Assembly (NCBI GenBank): GCA_050330995.1
Contig: JBHJHI010000002.1
Location: 1-64,000 of the forward strand
Source of the DNA: Thermohalobaculum sp050330995
Lineage (GTDB): Bacteria; Pseudomonadota; Alphaproteobacteria; Rhodobacterales; Rhodobacteraceae
Direction: 5' to 3'
Length of the DNA: 64,000 nucleotides
Below are positions 14,574-23,654 of this stretch, one piece after another. A program made the position numbers and the translations under genes. The stretch's first letter is position 1. The number at the start of each line of letters is the position of its first letter. A model generated the notes under the pieces. That model was not told the origin of the DNA. It made no database searches and was given only the letters and a program-made list of their open reading frames with translations.

Positions 14574-17152
14574 GCGCGTCCGACACGGTGCCCGCCCGCC
14601 CCGAGGGCGGCTTCCTCGGCTTCGCCTGGCGCGTGGCGCTGCGCGAGCTTCGCGGCGGCCTCGCGGGCTTTCGCGTGTTCCTCGCCTGCCTCGCCCTCGG
14701 CGTCGCCGGGATCGCCGCCGTGGGCTCGATCACGGCGGCGATCCAGGCCGGGCTCGCGGCCGAGGGGCGCACCATCCTCGGCGGCGACGCCGCGATCACC
14801 ATGACCTACCGCTTCGCCACCGAAGACGAGCGGGCGTGGATGGAGCGCCAGGGGGAGGTCTCGGTGGTGGCCGACCTGCGCTCGATGGTCGGCCGCGCCG
14901 GGGCGAGCGGCCCGGCCGACCGCTCGCTCGCCCAGGTCAAGGGCGTGGACGACGCCTATCCGCTGGTGGGCGAGGTCGGGCTCGACGGCGTCGACGACCT
15001 GGCCGGCGCCATCGCCGAGCGCGACGGCGTCTGGGGGCTCGTCGCCGAGCCGATGCTGGTCGAGCGCCTCGGGCTCTCGATCGGCGACGAGGTGCGCCTC
15101 GGCACCGGCACCTTCGAGCTTCGCGGACGGCTGACTGCCGAGCCGGACGCGGCCGGCGGCGGTTTCTCGCTCGGGCCGAGGGTGATCGTCGACCTAGAAG
15201 GCCTTCGCGCCGCGGGGCTTCTGGGCGAAGGTACTCTCTACGAGACCATTTACCGCCTGGGCTTGCCACAAGGTGTGAGCCTCGGCGCGCTGGAAGCTGA
15301 ATTCGCCGAAGAATTCCCTGATTCCGGCGGGCGCTGGCGAGACCGTCAGAACGCCGCGCCCGGCGTCGAGCGCGTGGTCGAGCGGATCGGCGCCTTCCTG
15401 GTGCTGGTCGGCCTCGCCGCTCTCGTGATCGGCGGCGTCGGCGTCGGCTCGGCGGTGCGCGGCTACCTCACGCGCAAGGTGGCGACCATCGCCGCGCTCA
15501 GAACCCTTGGCGCCCCGGCCGAGACGGTGTTCGCGGCCTACCTCATGCAGATCGGCGTGATCGCGGGCCTCGGCGTCGTGCTCGGGCTGCTGCTCGGCGG
15601 CGGGGGCGTGGCGCTCGCGGGGCCGTGGATCGCCTCGCAGCTGCCGGTGCCGTCGCGCTTCGCGGTCTATCCCGAGCCGCTGGTGATCGCCGCGGTATAC
15701 GGCCTCCTGACCGCGGCGCTGTTCGCGCTCTGGCCGCTCTCCTGGCTGCGCGAGGTGCGCCCGGCCGAGCTGTTCCGCGGCGAGACGGGGCGGGGCCGGG
15801 TGCCGCGCCCCTCGATGCTGGCGATCCTGCTCGTCGCCACGCTCGCCTTCGGCGCGCTGGTGGCCGCCCTCTCGGGCGCGCCGCGGATCGCGCTCTGGGT
15901 GATCCTCGGCATCGCCGGCGCCCTCGTGGTGCTGCGCGCGGTCGGCTGGCTCGCCTCGCGCGCGGCGGCGCGTCTGGCGCGCTCCGGGCTGGCGCGGCGG
16001 CGTCCGGGGCTGCGCCTCGCGCTCGGCGCCATGGGGGCGCCCGGGGGCGGCACCGCCGACGTGGTGATGGCGCTCGGCCTCGGGCTCGGCGTGCTCTGCG
16101 CGATCGGGCAGGTGGACTACAACATGCAGCGGCTGATCTCGCAGCAGCTGCCGAAGGGCGCGCCGGCCTTCTTCCTGGTCGACATCCAGCCCGACCAGAT
16201 CGATCCGATCCGCGAGCGGCTCGCAGGCGTCGAGGGCGTCGAGCGTATCGAGACCGCGCCGATGCTGCGCGGCATCATCACCCGGCTCGAAGGGGTGCCC
16301 GCGAACGAGGCGGAGATCGACCCCGAGGGCGCCTGGGTGCTGCGCGGCGACCGCGGCGTCACCTATGCCGCCACGCCGCCCGAGAACGCGCGGCTCACCG
16401 CCGGCGAGTGGTGGCCCGAGGACTACGACGGCCCCCCGCAGGTCAGCTTCGTCGACGAAGAGGGCCGCCAGCTCGGCCGGGAGCCGGGCGACAGCATCAC
16501 CGTCTCGATCCTCGGCCGGCCGATCGAGGCGACGGTGGCCAACCTGCGCGAGATCGAGTGGCAGGGCCTCGGCATCAACTTCATCATGATCATGAACCCC
16601 TCTGCCCTTCGGGCGGCGCCGCATACTCACATCGCCACCGTCTACGCCGAGCCGGAGGCCGAGGGCCGCGTGCTGCGGCTGCTCGGCGAGGACTACCTGA
16701 ACGTCACGGCCGTCGCGGTGCGCGAGCAGGTGGACCGCGTCTCCGGCGCGCTGCGCGATCTCGGCGCGGCGACGCGCTGGGGCGCGCTCGCGGTGCTCGC
16801 GACCGGCCTCGCCGTGCTGATCGGCGCGGCCGGCACCGCGGCCGAGCGCCAGATCTTCGAGGCGGCGGTGATGAAGGTGCTCGGCGCCGAGCGGCGCGCG
16901 ATCCTCGCCTCCTTCGCCTTGCGCGCCGCCCTCATGGGCCTCGTCGCCGGGCTCGTCGCGCTCCTCTGGGGCGGGCTCGCTGGCTGGGGGGTCACGCGCT
17001 TCGTGCTCGACGCGGAGTTCGCCTTCGCGCCCGGCCCGGCGGCGCTGGTGGTGGCGCTCGGCGCCGGGCTCAACCTCGCCGCCGGCCTCGCCTTCGCGGC
17101 GCGTCCGCTCAGGCTGCGCCCGGCCGGCGTTCTTCGGGCAGAGGCGGGATGA
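14570..17152 (+). CDS. ybbP: ABC transporter permease, FtsX/YbbP-like
   Basis: An 860-residue inner-membrane protein with two FtsX/MacB-type modules. TM1 (LAGFRVFLACLALGVAGIAA) is followed by a large periplasmic domain. A three-helix FtsX core starts near residue 270 (IGAFLVLVGLAALVIGGVGV), then comes a mid-protein TM pair, a second periplasmic domain (about 500-700) and a final FtsX core with the tell-tale EAAVMKVLGAERRAI coupling helix. The length fits YbbP. It pairs with the overlapping ATPase gene and the tesA neighbour. The cargo is unknown; a role in extracting lipids or fatty acids jointly with TesA is inference. Confidence 0.92.
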   Translation: MSASDTVPARPEGGFLGFAWRVALRELRGGLAGFRVFLACLALGVAGIAAVGSITAAIQAGLAAEGRTILGGDAAITMTYRFATEDERAWMERQGEVSVVADLRSMVGRAGASGPADRSLAQVKGVDDAYPLVGEVGLDGVDDLAGAIAERDGVWGLVAEPMLVERLGLSIGDEVRLGTGTFELRGRLTAEPDAAGGGFSLGPRVIVDLEGLRAAGLLGEGTLYETIYRLGLPQGVSLGALEAEFAEEFPDSGGRWRDRQNAAPGVERVVERIGAFLVLVGLAALVIGGVGVGSAVRGYLTRKVATIAALRTLGAPAETVFAAYLMQIGVIAGLGVVLGLLLGGGGVALAGPWIASQLPVPSRFAVYPEPLVIAAVYGLLTAALFALWPLSWLREVRPAELFRGETGRGRVPRPSMLAILLVATLAFGALVAALSGAPRIALWVILGIAGALVVLRAVGWLASRAAARLARSGLARRRPGLRLALGAMGAPGGGTADVVMALGLGLGVLCAIGQVDYNMQRLISQQLPKGAPAFFLVDIQPDQIDPIRERLAGVEGVERIETAPMLRGIITRLEGVPANEAEIDPEGAWVLRGDRGVTYAATPPENARLTAGEWWPEDYDGPPQVSFVDEEGRQLGREPGDSITVSILGRPIEATVANLREIEWQGLGINFIMIMNPSALRAAPHTHIATVYAEPEAEGRVLRLLGEDYLNVTAVAVREQVDRVSGALRDLGAATRWGALAVLATGLAVLIGAAGTAAERQIFEAAVMKVLGAERRAILASFALRAALMGLVAGLVALLWGGLAGWGVTRFVLDAEFAFAPGPAALVVALGAGLNLAAGLAFAARPLRLRPAGVLRAEAG

Positions 17153-17193
17153 GGCGGGGGTGAACGGAAAATCCGATCACCCGCGTGCCAATC

Positions 17194-17222
17194 TTGAAAC
17201 CGTTGACGTCACTCGCGATATT
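17194..17222 (+). promoter_or_regulatory. Candidate sigma-70-type promoter for the Bax-inhibitor gene
   Basis: TTGAAA (17194-17199) and GATATT (17217-17222) are separated by exactly 17 bp. They lie in the only AT-rich patch between the ABC permease and the next gene, 58 bp before its start codon. The match to consensus is good for such a GC-rich genome, but no transcription data are available here. Confidence 0.5.
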
Positions 17223-17280
17223 CGGGATCGAACCAAGGACGGGCCGACGCGCCCGCTCTCTCATGGAGGAAGCAACGACG

Positions 17281-18081
17281 ATGGCTGACCCGAAGTACTA
17301 TACGGGCCAGGTCGCCGGCACGCGCACCGCCGCCGTCGACGAGGGCCTCAAGGCCTATATGAGCAAGGGCTACGCCCTGATGACGGGCGCGATGGTCCTG
17401 ACGGGCCTCGTGGCGTACGTCGTCGGCATGGACCTGAACGCGGTGGTCGACTACGCGCGTGCCAACAACGGCGCGATCGCGGGCGCCGAGACCGCGATCC
17501 TGCCGCCGTCCACCGTGCTCGCGATGTACACCTCGCCGATCAAGTGGGTGATCATGCTCGCGCCGCTCGGCTTCGTGTTCTTCTTCGGCGCGATGATCAA
17601 CCGCATGTCGCCGCAGACAGCGCAGATGACCTTCTGGGGCTTCGGCGCGCTGATGGGCCTGTCGATCGCGCACATCTTCGCCGTCTTCACCGGCATCTCG
17701 ATCGCGCAGACCTTCTTCGCCACCGCCGCCGCCTTCGGCGCGCTGTCGCTCTGGGGCTACACCACGCAGAAGGACCTGTCGGGCTGGGGCTCGTTCCTGA
17801 TCATGGGCGTGATCGGCCTCCTGGTCGCCTCGCTCCTGAACGTCTTCTTCTTCGAGTCCTCGGCCCTGCAGTGGGCGATCTCGCTGCTCGGCGTGCTGAT
17901 CTTCGCGGGCCTGACCGCCTACGACACCCAGCAGATCAAGAACGAGTACCTCGAGGCGCGGTCGATGCCGGGCGGCGAGGCGTACCTTGAGAAGGGCGCG
18001 ATCATGGGCGCGCTGCGACTTTACCTCGACTTCCTGAACATGTTCATGTTCCTGCTGCAGTTCATGGGCGATCGCGAGTGA
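17281..18081 (+). CDS. Bax inhibitor-1/YccA family membrane protein
   Basis: A 266-residue polytopic inner-membrane protein of the UPF0005/BI-1 family with seven predicted TM segments. Examples are YALMTGAMVLTGLVAYVVGM, WVIMLAPLGFVFFFGAMI and TFFATAAAFGALSLWGYTT. The C-terminal family signature is FAGLTAYDTQQIKNEY, then LYLDFLNMFMFLLQFMGDR. Bacterial members interact with the FtsH protease (YccA in E. coli) or conduct Ca2+. ATG at 17281 is preceded by GGAGGAAG. It is monocistronic, with its own promoter candidate and a strong terminator. Confidence 0.93.
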   Translation: MADPKYYTGQVAGTRTAAVDEGLKAYMSKGYALMTGAMVLTGLVAYVVGMDLNAVVDYARANNGAIAGAETAILPPSTVLAMYTSPIKWVIMLAPLGFVFFFGAMINRMSPQTAQMTFWGFGALMGLSIAHIFAVFTGISIAQTFFATAAAFGALSLWGYTTQKDLSGWGSFLIMGVIGLLVASLLNVFFFESSALQWAISLLGVLIFAGLTAYDTQQIKNEYLEARSMPGGEAYLEKGAIMGALRLYLDFLNMFMFLLQFMGDRE

Positions 18082-18109
18082 TCGCGACCCGCGAGCGAGC
18101 GGTGTGAAG

Positions 18110-18134
18110 GGGAGGGCTCCGGCCCTCCCTTTTT
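18110..18134 (+). terminator. Rho-independent terminator of the Bax-inhibitor gene
   Basis: GGGAGGGC (18110-18117), a TCCG tetraloop, GCCCTCCC (18122-18129) and a run of five T (18130-18134), starting 28 nt after the stop codon. This is the best intrinsic terminator in the window. Confidence 0.92.
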
Positions 18135-18312
18135 CGTTCCGGCCGCGCGCGCTCAAGATTTCGTCACCGCTCCGTGCAAAGCCGTTCGGCTGTGCGCAAG
18201 CACTGGATCCCTTTCCCGATTCAGCACGCAATTTGGCCATGCAGCGCCTTGTGCCACCTTCATGGGCTGTGCTTAGGTTGCGCTTGACGCAAGGCAGCGT
18301 GAGCATTCCGAC

Positions 18313-19413
18313 ATGGCAGCCGACAGCGTGAACGACGCCTTCGTCGAGTTCGATCGCGTACAGAAATCCTACGACGGCGAGTCGCTGGTCGTGAAGGATC
18401 TGAACCTCGCGATCGGGCGCGGCGAGTTCCTGACGATGCTCGGACCGTCCGGCTCGGGCAAGACCACCTGCCTGATGATGCTCGCGGGCTTCGAGACCGC
18501 GACGCACGGCGAGATCCGCCTCGGCGGCCGCGCCATCAACGCGACGCCTCCGCACAAGCGCGGCATCGGCATGGTGTTCCAGAACTACGCGCTGTTTCCG
18601 CACATGACCGTGGCCGAGAACCTCGCCTTCCCGCTCTCCGTCCGGAAGATGAACAAGGCCGAGAGCCAAGAGAAGGTCGCGCGCGCGCTCGACATGGTGC
18701 AGATGAAGGACTTCGGCGGGCGGCGGCCGACCCAGCTCTCGGGCGGACAGCAGCAGCGCATCGCGCTGGCGCGCGCGCTGGTGTTCGACCCCGAGCTGGT
18801 GCTGATGGACGAGCCTCTGGGCGCGCTCGACAAGCAGCTGCGCGAGCACATGCAGTTGGAGGTCAAGCACCTGCACGAACGCCTCGGCGTCACGGTGGTC
18901 TACGTCACCCACGACCAGTCCGAGGCGCTGACCATGTCGGACCGCATCGCCGTGTTCAACGACGGCGTGATTCAGCAGCTCGCGCCCCCCGAGGACCTCT
19001 ACGAGCGCCCCGAGAACGCCTTCGTCGCTCAGTTCATCGGCGAGAACAACACGCTGCGCGGCCGCGTGGCGAGTGTTCGCGACGACGTCGCCGAGGTGCG
19101 CCTCGACGCCGGGCCGACGGTGAAGGCCCTCGCGGTCAACTGCGAGGGGGAGGGCGCGCGCACCCAGCTCTCGATCCGCCCCGAGCGCGTGCGCCTCGGC
19201 GAGCGCGCGCACGACAACCGCCTCCAGGGCCGGGTCGAGGAGCTGATCTACCTCGGCGACCACATCCGCTGCCGGCTGAGCGTGGCGGGCGACGATTTCG
19301 TGGTGAAGATCCCCAACAACGACGCGCAGTCGATGCTGCGCGTCGGCGAGGAGACGGCGGTGGGCTGGGCGACCGAGGACTGCCGCGCCCTCGACGCGTC
19401 CGACACGGCCTGA
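18313..19413 (+). CDS. potA: Spermidine/putrescine-type ABC importer, ATP-binding protein
   Basis: A 366-residue ATPase of the PotA/OpuCA class. Walker A is GPSGSGKTT, the Q-loop is GMVFQNYALFPHMTV, the signature is LSGGQQQR and Walker B is LVLMDEPLGALDK, followed by the H-loop YVTHDQSEA. The C-terminal TOBE domain (from about residue 280) contains LSIRPERVRLGE. It powers uptake by the two permeases downstream and opens the four-gene operon potA-D-B-C. The 5' region (18135-18312) is AT-richer; a weak TTGTGC/TTAGGT pair at 18249/18273 may be the promoter. The Shine-Dalgarno sequence is weak. Polyamine specificity is inferred from PotD similarity. Confidence 0.92.
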   Translation: MAADSVNDAFVEFDRVQKSYDGESLVVKDLNLAIGRGEFLTMLGPSGSGKTTCLMMLAGFETATHGEIRLGGRAINATPPHKRGIGMVFQNYALFPHMTVAENLAFPLSVRKMNKAESQEKVARALDMVQMKDFGGRRPTQLSGGQQQRIALARALVFDPELVLMDEPLGALDKQLREHMQLEVKHLHERLGVTVVYVTHDQSEALTMSDRIAVFNDGVIQQLAPPEDLYERPENAFVAQFIGENNTLRGRVASVRDDVAEVRLDAGPTVKALAVNCEGEGARTQLSIRPERVRLGERAHDNRLQGRVEELIYLGDHIRCRLSVAGDDFVVKIPNNDAQSMLRVGEETAVGWATEDCRALDASDTA

Positions 19414-19500
19414 GACGCATCGGCCGACGCCGGGCGCGTCGGGCGAGACGTTCAACCGGAGAGCCGGATCACCGGCCCCATCACTAGACGGGAGACGATC

Positions 19501-20634
19501 ATGACCAAGACCATGCTGGCGCTGTGCGGCGTCGCCGCCTGCGCGCTGATGACGACGCCCGCCTCGGCGCAGGAGGGGCCGGAGTGCCCCGATGGCGACG
19601 TCTCGCTCACCATGGTGTCCTGGGGCGGCGCCTACGAGGCGAGCCAGGAGAAGGCCTATTACGAGCCCTACACCGCGGCCTGCTCGAACGTGACCATCGT
19701 GCAGGAGAGCGCGTCCAACGAGGCGGTGGCCAAGCTCCGCGCCCAGGCCGAGGCCGGCAACGTCACCTGGGACGTGGTCGACGTGGTCGCCTCCGACGCG
19801 ATCCGCCTCTGCGACGAGGGGCTCGCGATGGAGATCGACCCCGAGGAGTGGCTGCGCGAGGCGCCCGACGGCACCTCGGCCGAGGAGGACTTCGGCGATC
19901 TGCTGGTCTCGGACTGCTTCATTCCGCAGATCGTCTACTCGACCACCTTCGGCTATCGCACCGACGTCGAGGCGTGGGGCGGCGAGGAGCCCCAGGACGT
20001 CTGCGCCGTGTTCGACACGGAGACCTTCCCCGGCACGCGCTCGCTGGAGAGCCGCCCGATCAACAACATGGAGTGGGCGCTCTACTGCGACGGCGTGGCG
20101 AAGGAGGACATCTACGACACGCTGGAGACCGAGGAGGGCGTGCAGCGCGCCTTCGACAAGCTCGACACCATCAAGGACTCGACGATCTGGTGGTCGGCCG
20201 GGGCCGAGACGCCGCAGCGCCTCGCCGACGGCGAGGCCGTGATCGGCTCGACCTACAACGGCCGTCTGTTCTCGCTGATCGAGGAGCAGGACCAGCCGGT
20301 CAAGATGCTCTGGGACATGCAGGTGTTCGACCTCGACGGCTGGATCATCCCCGCCGGCGTCGCCGAGGACGAGCTGCCCGCGATCAAGTCGTTCATCGCC
20401 TTCGCCACCGACACCCAGCGCCTCGCCGATCAGGCGAAGTACATCTCCTACGGCCCCGCGCGCGCGTCCTCTGCGCCGCTCGTCTCGGAGCACGCCGAGC
20501 TCGGCATCGAGATGGCGCCGCACATGCCGACCGACCCGGACAACGCGCAGAACACGCTGCTCTACAACTACGAGTGGTGGGCCGATAACCGCGACGACCT
20601 CGACGCCAAGTTCCAGGCCTGGCTGACGCGCTGA
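19501..20634 (+). CDS. potD: Periplasmic substrate-binding protein, PotD/PotF-like
   Basis: A 377-residue extracellular solute-binding protein family 1 member. The signal peptide ends at PASA-QEG (about residue 23). The mature N-terminus SLTMVSWGGAYEASQEKAYY is the typical polyamine-binding start, with a Trp-Gly hinge. Later segments include TWDVVDVVASDAIRLCDEG, YSTTFGYRTD and GSTYNGRLFSLIEEQ. It captures the ligand in the periplasm and docks on PotB/PotC. GGGAG lies upstream of ATG at 19501. A GC-rich hairpin after the stop may hold the level of this gene above that of the permeases. The exact ligand (putrescine, spermidine or another cationic compound) cannot be fixed. Confidence 0.9.
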   Translation: MTKTMLALCGVAACALMTTPASAQEGPECPDGDVSLTMVSWGGAYEASQEKAYYEPYTAACSNVTIVQESASNEAVAKLRAQAEAGNVTWDVVDVVASDAIRLCDEGLAMEIDPEEWLREAPDGTSAEEDFGDLLVSDCFIPQIVYSTTFGYRTDVEAWGGEEPQDVCAVFDTETFPGTRSLESRPINNMEWALYCDGVAKEDIYDTLETEEGVQRAFDKLDTIKDSTIWWSAGAETPQRLADGEAVIGSTYNGRLFSLIEEQDQPVKMLWDMQVFDLDGWIIPAGVAEDELPAIKSFIAFATDTQRLADQAKYISYGPARASSAPLVSEHAELGIEMAPHMPTDPDNAQNTLLYNYEWWADNRDDLDAKFQAWLTR

Positions 20635-20641
20635 GCCCTTC

Positions 20642-20669
20642 GCCGCCGCGGGCTCCGGTCCGCGGCGGC
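20642..20669 (+). terminator. Stem-loop between potD and potB
   Basis: GCCGCCGCGG (20642-20651) pairs with CCGCGGCGGC (20660-20669) over an 8-nt loop, directly after the potD stop. There is no T-run. In binding-protein operons such a structure usually stabilises the upstream message or partly terminates, giving more binding protein than permease. Confidence 0.55.
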
Positions 20670-20759
20670 TCCCCGGCGGGATGACCCCCGCCCTGCACGG
20701 GCGCCGCAGGGCCGGGGCGATCCCGCCGACCCCCTCGGCGATCCTCGGAGGCCCCGCCC

Positions 20760-22796
20760 ATGAGCCCGACCGACGCCACCGCCCCCGACAGCGCCGGCCT
20801 CGCCGCGCCCTCGCGCGAGGAGCAGGTCAGACGCGCCGAGAACGTCGATCATCGCGGCCGCCTGCTCGCCGCGGACGGCACGCCGCTCAAGGCCTCGCTC
20901 GCCCGCGCGCTCCGCCGCGAGAAGCTGCGCGCCTTCGCGCTGGTCGCGCCCCTTCTCCTGTTCGTGCTGATCACCTTCGTCGCCCCGATCGCCGACATGC
21001 TGCTGCGCTCGGTCGACAACTCGATCGTGCCGACCACCGTGCCGCGCGTGGTCGAGGCGATCGAGGAGTACGACCCGGAGAGCGGCGAGGCGCCGGGCGA
21101 AGCCGCGTTCCGCGCGCTCTACTTCGACATGTTCCTCGCCGCCGAGGCGAAGGAGCACACCAAGCTCGGCTCGCGGCTGAACTACCAGACCTCGGGCATG
21201 TCCTCGCTGTTTCGCGCCACCGGCCGCGAGATCGACGAGTTCGGCGCGATGGTCGAGGCTTCCGGCGGGGGATCGTCGGCCGGGAGCGCCTCGAACAGCC
21301 GCCTCGGCGGTCTGTTCGGCAGTCAGGGCGGCGGTTCGAGCGACACGGACGAGCCGAAGGTCGAGCCGAAGCCGTTCCTCGACCTGTTCGAGGACATGGA
21401 CGAGCGCTGGGACGAGGCAGGCTACTGGTCGACCCTGATGCTCGCCGGCTCGGAGGACGAGGCGTCGGGATTGCTCGACACCGCCCGCGCCCGCCTCGCC
21501 GCCATGAACGACGACGGCTTCGCGGGCTCGCTCGACGATCTCGCGATCTCGGCGCGCGCGGCCGAGCTGCTGCCGGCCACGGCCGAGGCCTACGCCGATT
21601 TCGTCGCCTACGCGGCGTTGGTCGAGGGCGACGACCCGCGCGAGGAGGAGCCCTGGGAAGCGGTCCACACCGCCCTCGCGATCGATCTCGAGGACCAGGC
21701 GGTACGCGATGCCATCGCCGGCTACGACGGTCCCGGCGCGTCGCTCCTGAAGGAGACCGCGGCCCAAGCCGACGACCTGCTCGCGGTCGAGATCGAGCGC
21801 GGTTTCCTCACCGCGGACGAGGACTGGGGCGACCCCGACGTCTGGCGCACGATCAAGAACTATTCGGGCCACTACACCGCTGGCTACTTTCTGAACGCGC
21901 TCGACTACGAATACGGTACGGACGGGATCGAGAAGGTGCCGGAGTTCGAGCAGATCTATCTGCTGCTGTTCTGGCGCACGCTGGTGCTGTCGGTCACCAT
22001 CACCGCATCCTGCCTGCTCCTCGGCTACCCGGTCGCCTGGCTCCTGGCCAACCTGCCGATGCGGACCTCGAACCTGCTGCTGATCCTGGTGCTGCTGCCG
22101 TTCTGGACCTCGCTCCTGGTGCGCACGTCGTCCTGGATCGTCCTGCTTCAGGACCAGGGCGTCATCAACGACCTGCTCACCTGGTTCTATTCGACCTGGG
22201 TCGGGCAGGCGTTCGACCTGATCTACACGCCGCTCGCCAACCTGCTGGTGCTCCTGCTCAACATCGCGCTCGTGCCGATCCTCGCCGTCTACGGCGCGGT
22301 CGCGGCGCTCGCGACCGGCTCGTGGACCACCGATCTCTGGGCGTTCGGCTGGGTGGATTTCGGTTTCGACCGCCTCGACATGATGTTCAACGAGGTCGGC
22401 ACCGTGGTGGCGATGACCCACATCCTGCTGCCGTTCATGATCCTGCCGCTCTATTCGGTGATGAAGACGATCCCGCCCTCCTACCTGCGCGCGGCCAAGT
22501 CGCTCGGCGCCACCAACACCGTCGCGTTCTGGCGGGTCTACTTCCCGCTGTCGGTGCCGGGGATCGGGGCGGGGTCGATCCTCGTGTTCATCCTCGCCAT
22601 CGGCTACTACATCACGCCGGAACTGGTCGGCGGCACGTCTGGTATCTTCATCTCGAACCGGATCGCCTACCACGTCTCGACCAGCCTGAACTGGGGCCTC
22701 GCCGCCGCGCTCGGCTCGCTTCTTCTGATCGCGGTACTGGCGCTCTACTGGCTCTACGACCGCATCGTCGGCATCGACAATGTGAAGCTGGGGTAG
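20760..22796 (+). CDS. potB: Polyamine-type ABC permease with a very large periplasmic insertion
   Basis: A PotB/PotH-class permease of 678 residues, whereas the family usually has 280-430. TM1 is at residues 58-82 (FALVAPLLLFVLITFVAPIA). The remaining TM segments start near 400 (LLLFWRTLVLSVTITASCLL). The EAA coupling loop is intact (SYLRAAKSLGATNTVAFWRV). Between TM1 and TM2 lies an insert of about 310 residues (83-395) that must be periplasmic. It contains helical acidic segments, a Gly/Ser-rich linker at 169-195 and AEAYADFVAYAALVEGD. A second short extra segment sits near the TM3-TM4 region (SWTTDLWAFGWVDFGF). potC follows after 3 nt. Confidence 0.9.
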   Translation: MSPTDATAPDSAGLAAPSREEQVRRAENVDHRGRLLAADGTPLKASLARALRREKLRAFALVAPLLLFVLITFVAPIADMLLRSVDNSIVPTTVPRVVEAIEEYDPESGEAPGEAAFRALYFDMFLAAEAKEHTKLGSRLNYQTSGMSSLFRATGREIDEFGAMVEASGGGSSAGSASNSRLGGLFGSQGGGSSDTDEPKVEPKPFLDLFEDMDERWDEAGYWSTLMLAGSEDEASGLLDTARARLAAMNDDGFAGSLDDLAISARAAELLPATAEAYADFVAYAALVEGDDPREEEPWEAVHTALAIDLEDQAVRDAIAGYDGPGASLLKETAAQADDLLAVEIERGFLTADEDWGDPDVWRTIKNYSGHYTAGYFLNALDYEYGTDGIEKVPEFEQIYLLLFWRTLVLSVTITASCLLLGYPVAWLLANLPMRTSNLLLILVLLPFWTSLLVRTSSWIVLLQDQGVINDLLTWFYSTWVGQAFDLIYTPLANLLVLLLNIALVPILAVYGAVAALATGSWTTDLWAFGWVDFGFDRLDMMFNEVGTVVAMTHILLPFMILPLYSVMKTIPPSYLRAAKSLGATNTVAFWRVYFPLSVPGIGAGSILVFILAIGYYITPELVGGTSGIFISNRIAYHVSTSLNWGLAAALGSLLLIAVLALYWLYDRIVGIDNVKLG

Positions 22797-22799
22797 ATC

Positions 22800-23654
22800 A
22801 TGGCCGAACTTCCCCCTTACGCCACCCGTGGCCAAGTCGTCTGGTGGTACGGCTTCCGCGTCATCTGCGGCCTGATCTTCTTGTTCTTGATCCTGCCGAT
22901 CCTAGTGATCGTGCCGCTCAGCTTCAACGCGCAGGACTTCTTCACCTTCACGCCGGAGATGCTGGCGTTCGATCCGGACGGCTATTCGCTGAAGCACTAC
23001 CACGACTTCTTCACCGACAACGACTGGCAGACCGCGCTCTGGAACTCGGTGACGATCGCGCCGATGGCGACACTGATCTCGGTCGGGCTCGGCACGCTCG
23101 CCGCGATCGGACTGTCGCAGAGCCACATGCCGTTCCGCGGCGCGATCATGGCGGTGCTGATCTCGCCGATGATCGTGCCGCTGATCATCTCGGCGACGGG
23201 GATGTACTTCTTCTACTCGACGATCGGGCTACAGGGCACCTACTGGGGCGTGGTGCTGGCCCACGCCGCCCTCGGCACGCCGTTCGTCATCATCACCGTG
23301 ACCGCGACGCTGGTCGGCTTCGACCGCTCGCTGACGCGCGCGGCTGCGAGCCTCGGCGCCGACCCGGTGACCACCTTCTTTCGCGTGCAGATGCCGCTGA
23401 TCGTGCCGGGCGTGATTTCGGGCGGGCTGTTCGCCTTCATCACCTCGTTCGACGAGGTCGTGGTGGTCTTGTTTATGGGCTCGGCTGCGCAGAAAACACT
23501 GCCATGGCAGATGTTCACCGGATTGCGCGAGCAGATCTCGCCCACCATCCTCGCGGTCGCCACCATTCTCGTCGCGATCTCGATCGCGCTGCTCACCACC
23601 GTCGAGATCCTGCGCCGGCGCTCGGAGAAGCTCCGCGGCATGTCGCCGGGCTGA
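22800..23654 (+). CDS. potC: Polyamine-type ABC permease, PotC-like
   Basis: A 284-residue inner-membrane permease with six TM segments, from VICGLIFLFLILPILVIVPL to TILAVATILVAISIALLTTV. The EAA motif is AAASLGADPVTTFFRVQMPL, which contacts PotA. ATG at 22800 lies 3 nt after the potB stop with a GGGGTAG ribosome-binding site in the potB end. It forms a heterodimeric channel with PotB. The end of the gene overlaps the beginning of the signal peptide of the following gene, indicating a continuing operon. Confidence 0.93.
   Translation: MAELPPYATRGQVVWWYGFRVICGLIFLFLILPILVIVPLSFNAQDFFTFTPEMLAFDPDGYSLKHYHDFFTDNDWQTALWNSVTIAPMATLISVGLGTLAAIGLSQSHMPFRGAIMAVLISPMIVPLIISATGMYFFYSTIGLQGTYWGVVLAHAALGTPFVIITVTATLVGFDRSLTRAAASLGADPVTTFFRVQMPLIVPGVISGGLFAFITSFDEVVVVLFMGSAAQKTLPWQMFTGLREQISPTILAVATILVAISIALLTTVEILRRRSEKLRGMSPG

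Noticed and set aside
17209..20523. Minus-strand open frame of more than 1,100 codons across the Bax-inhibitor, potA and potD genes
   Set aside because: It runs through a strong intrinsic terminator and three well-supported genes on the other strand, and it has the His/Arg/Asp-rich composition typical of GC-rich antisense frames.
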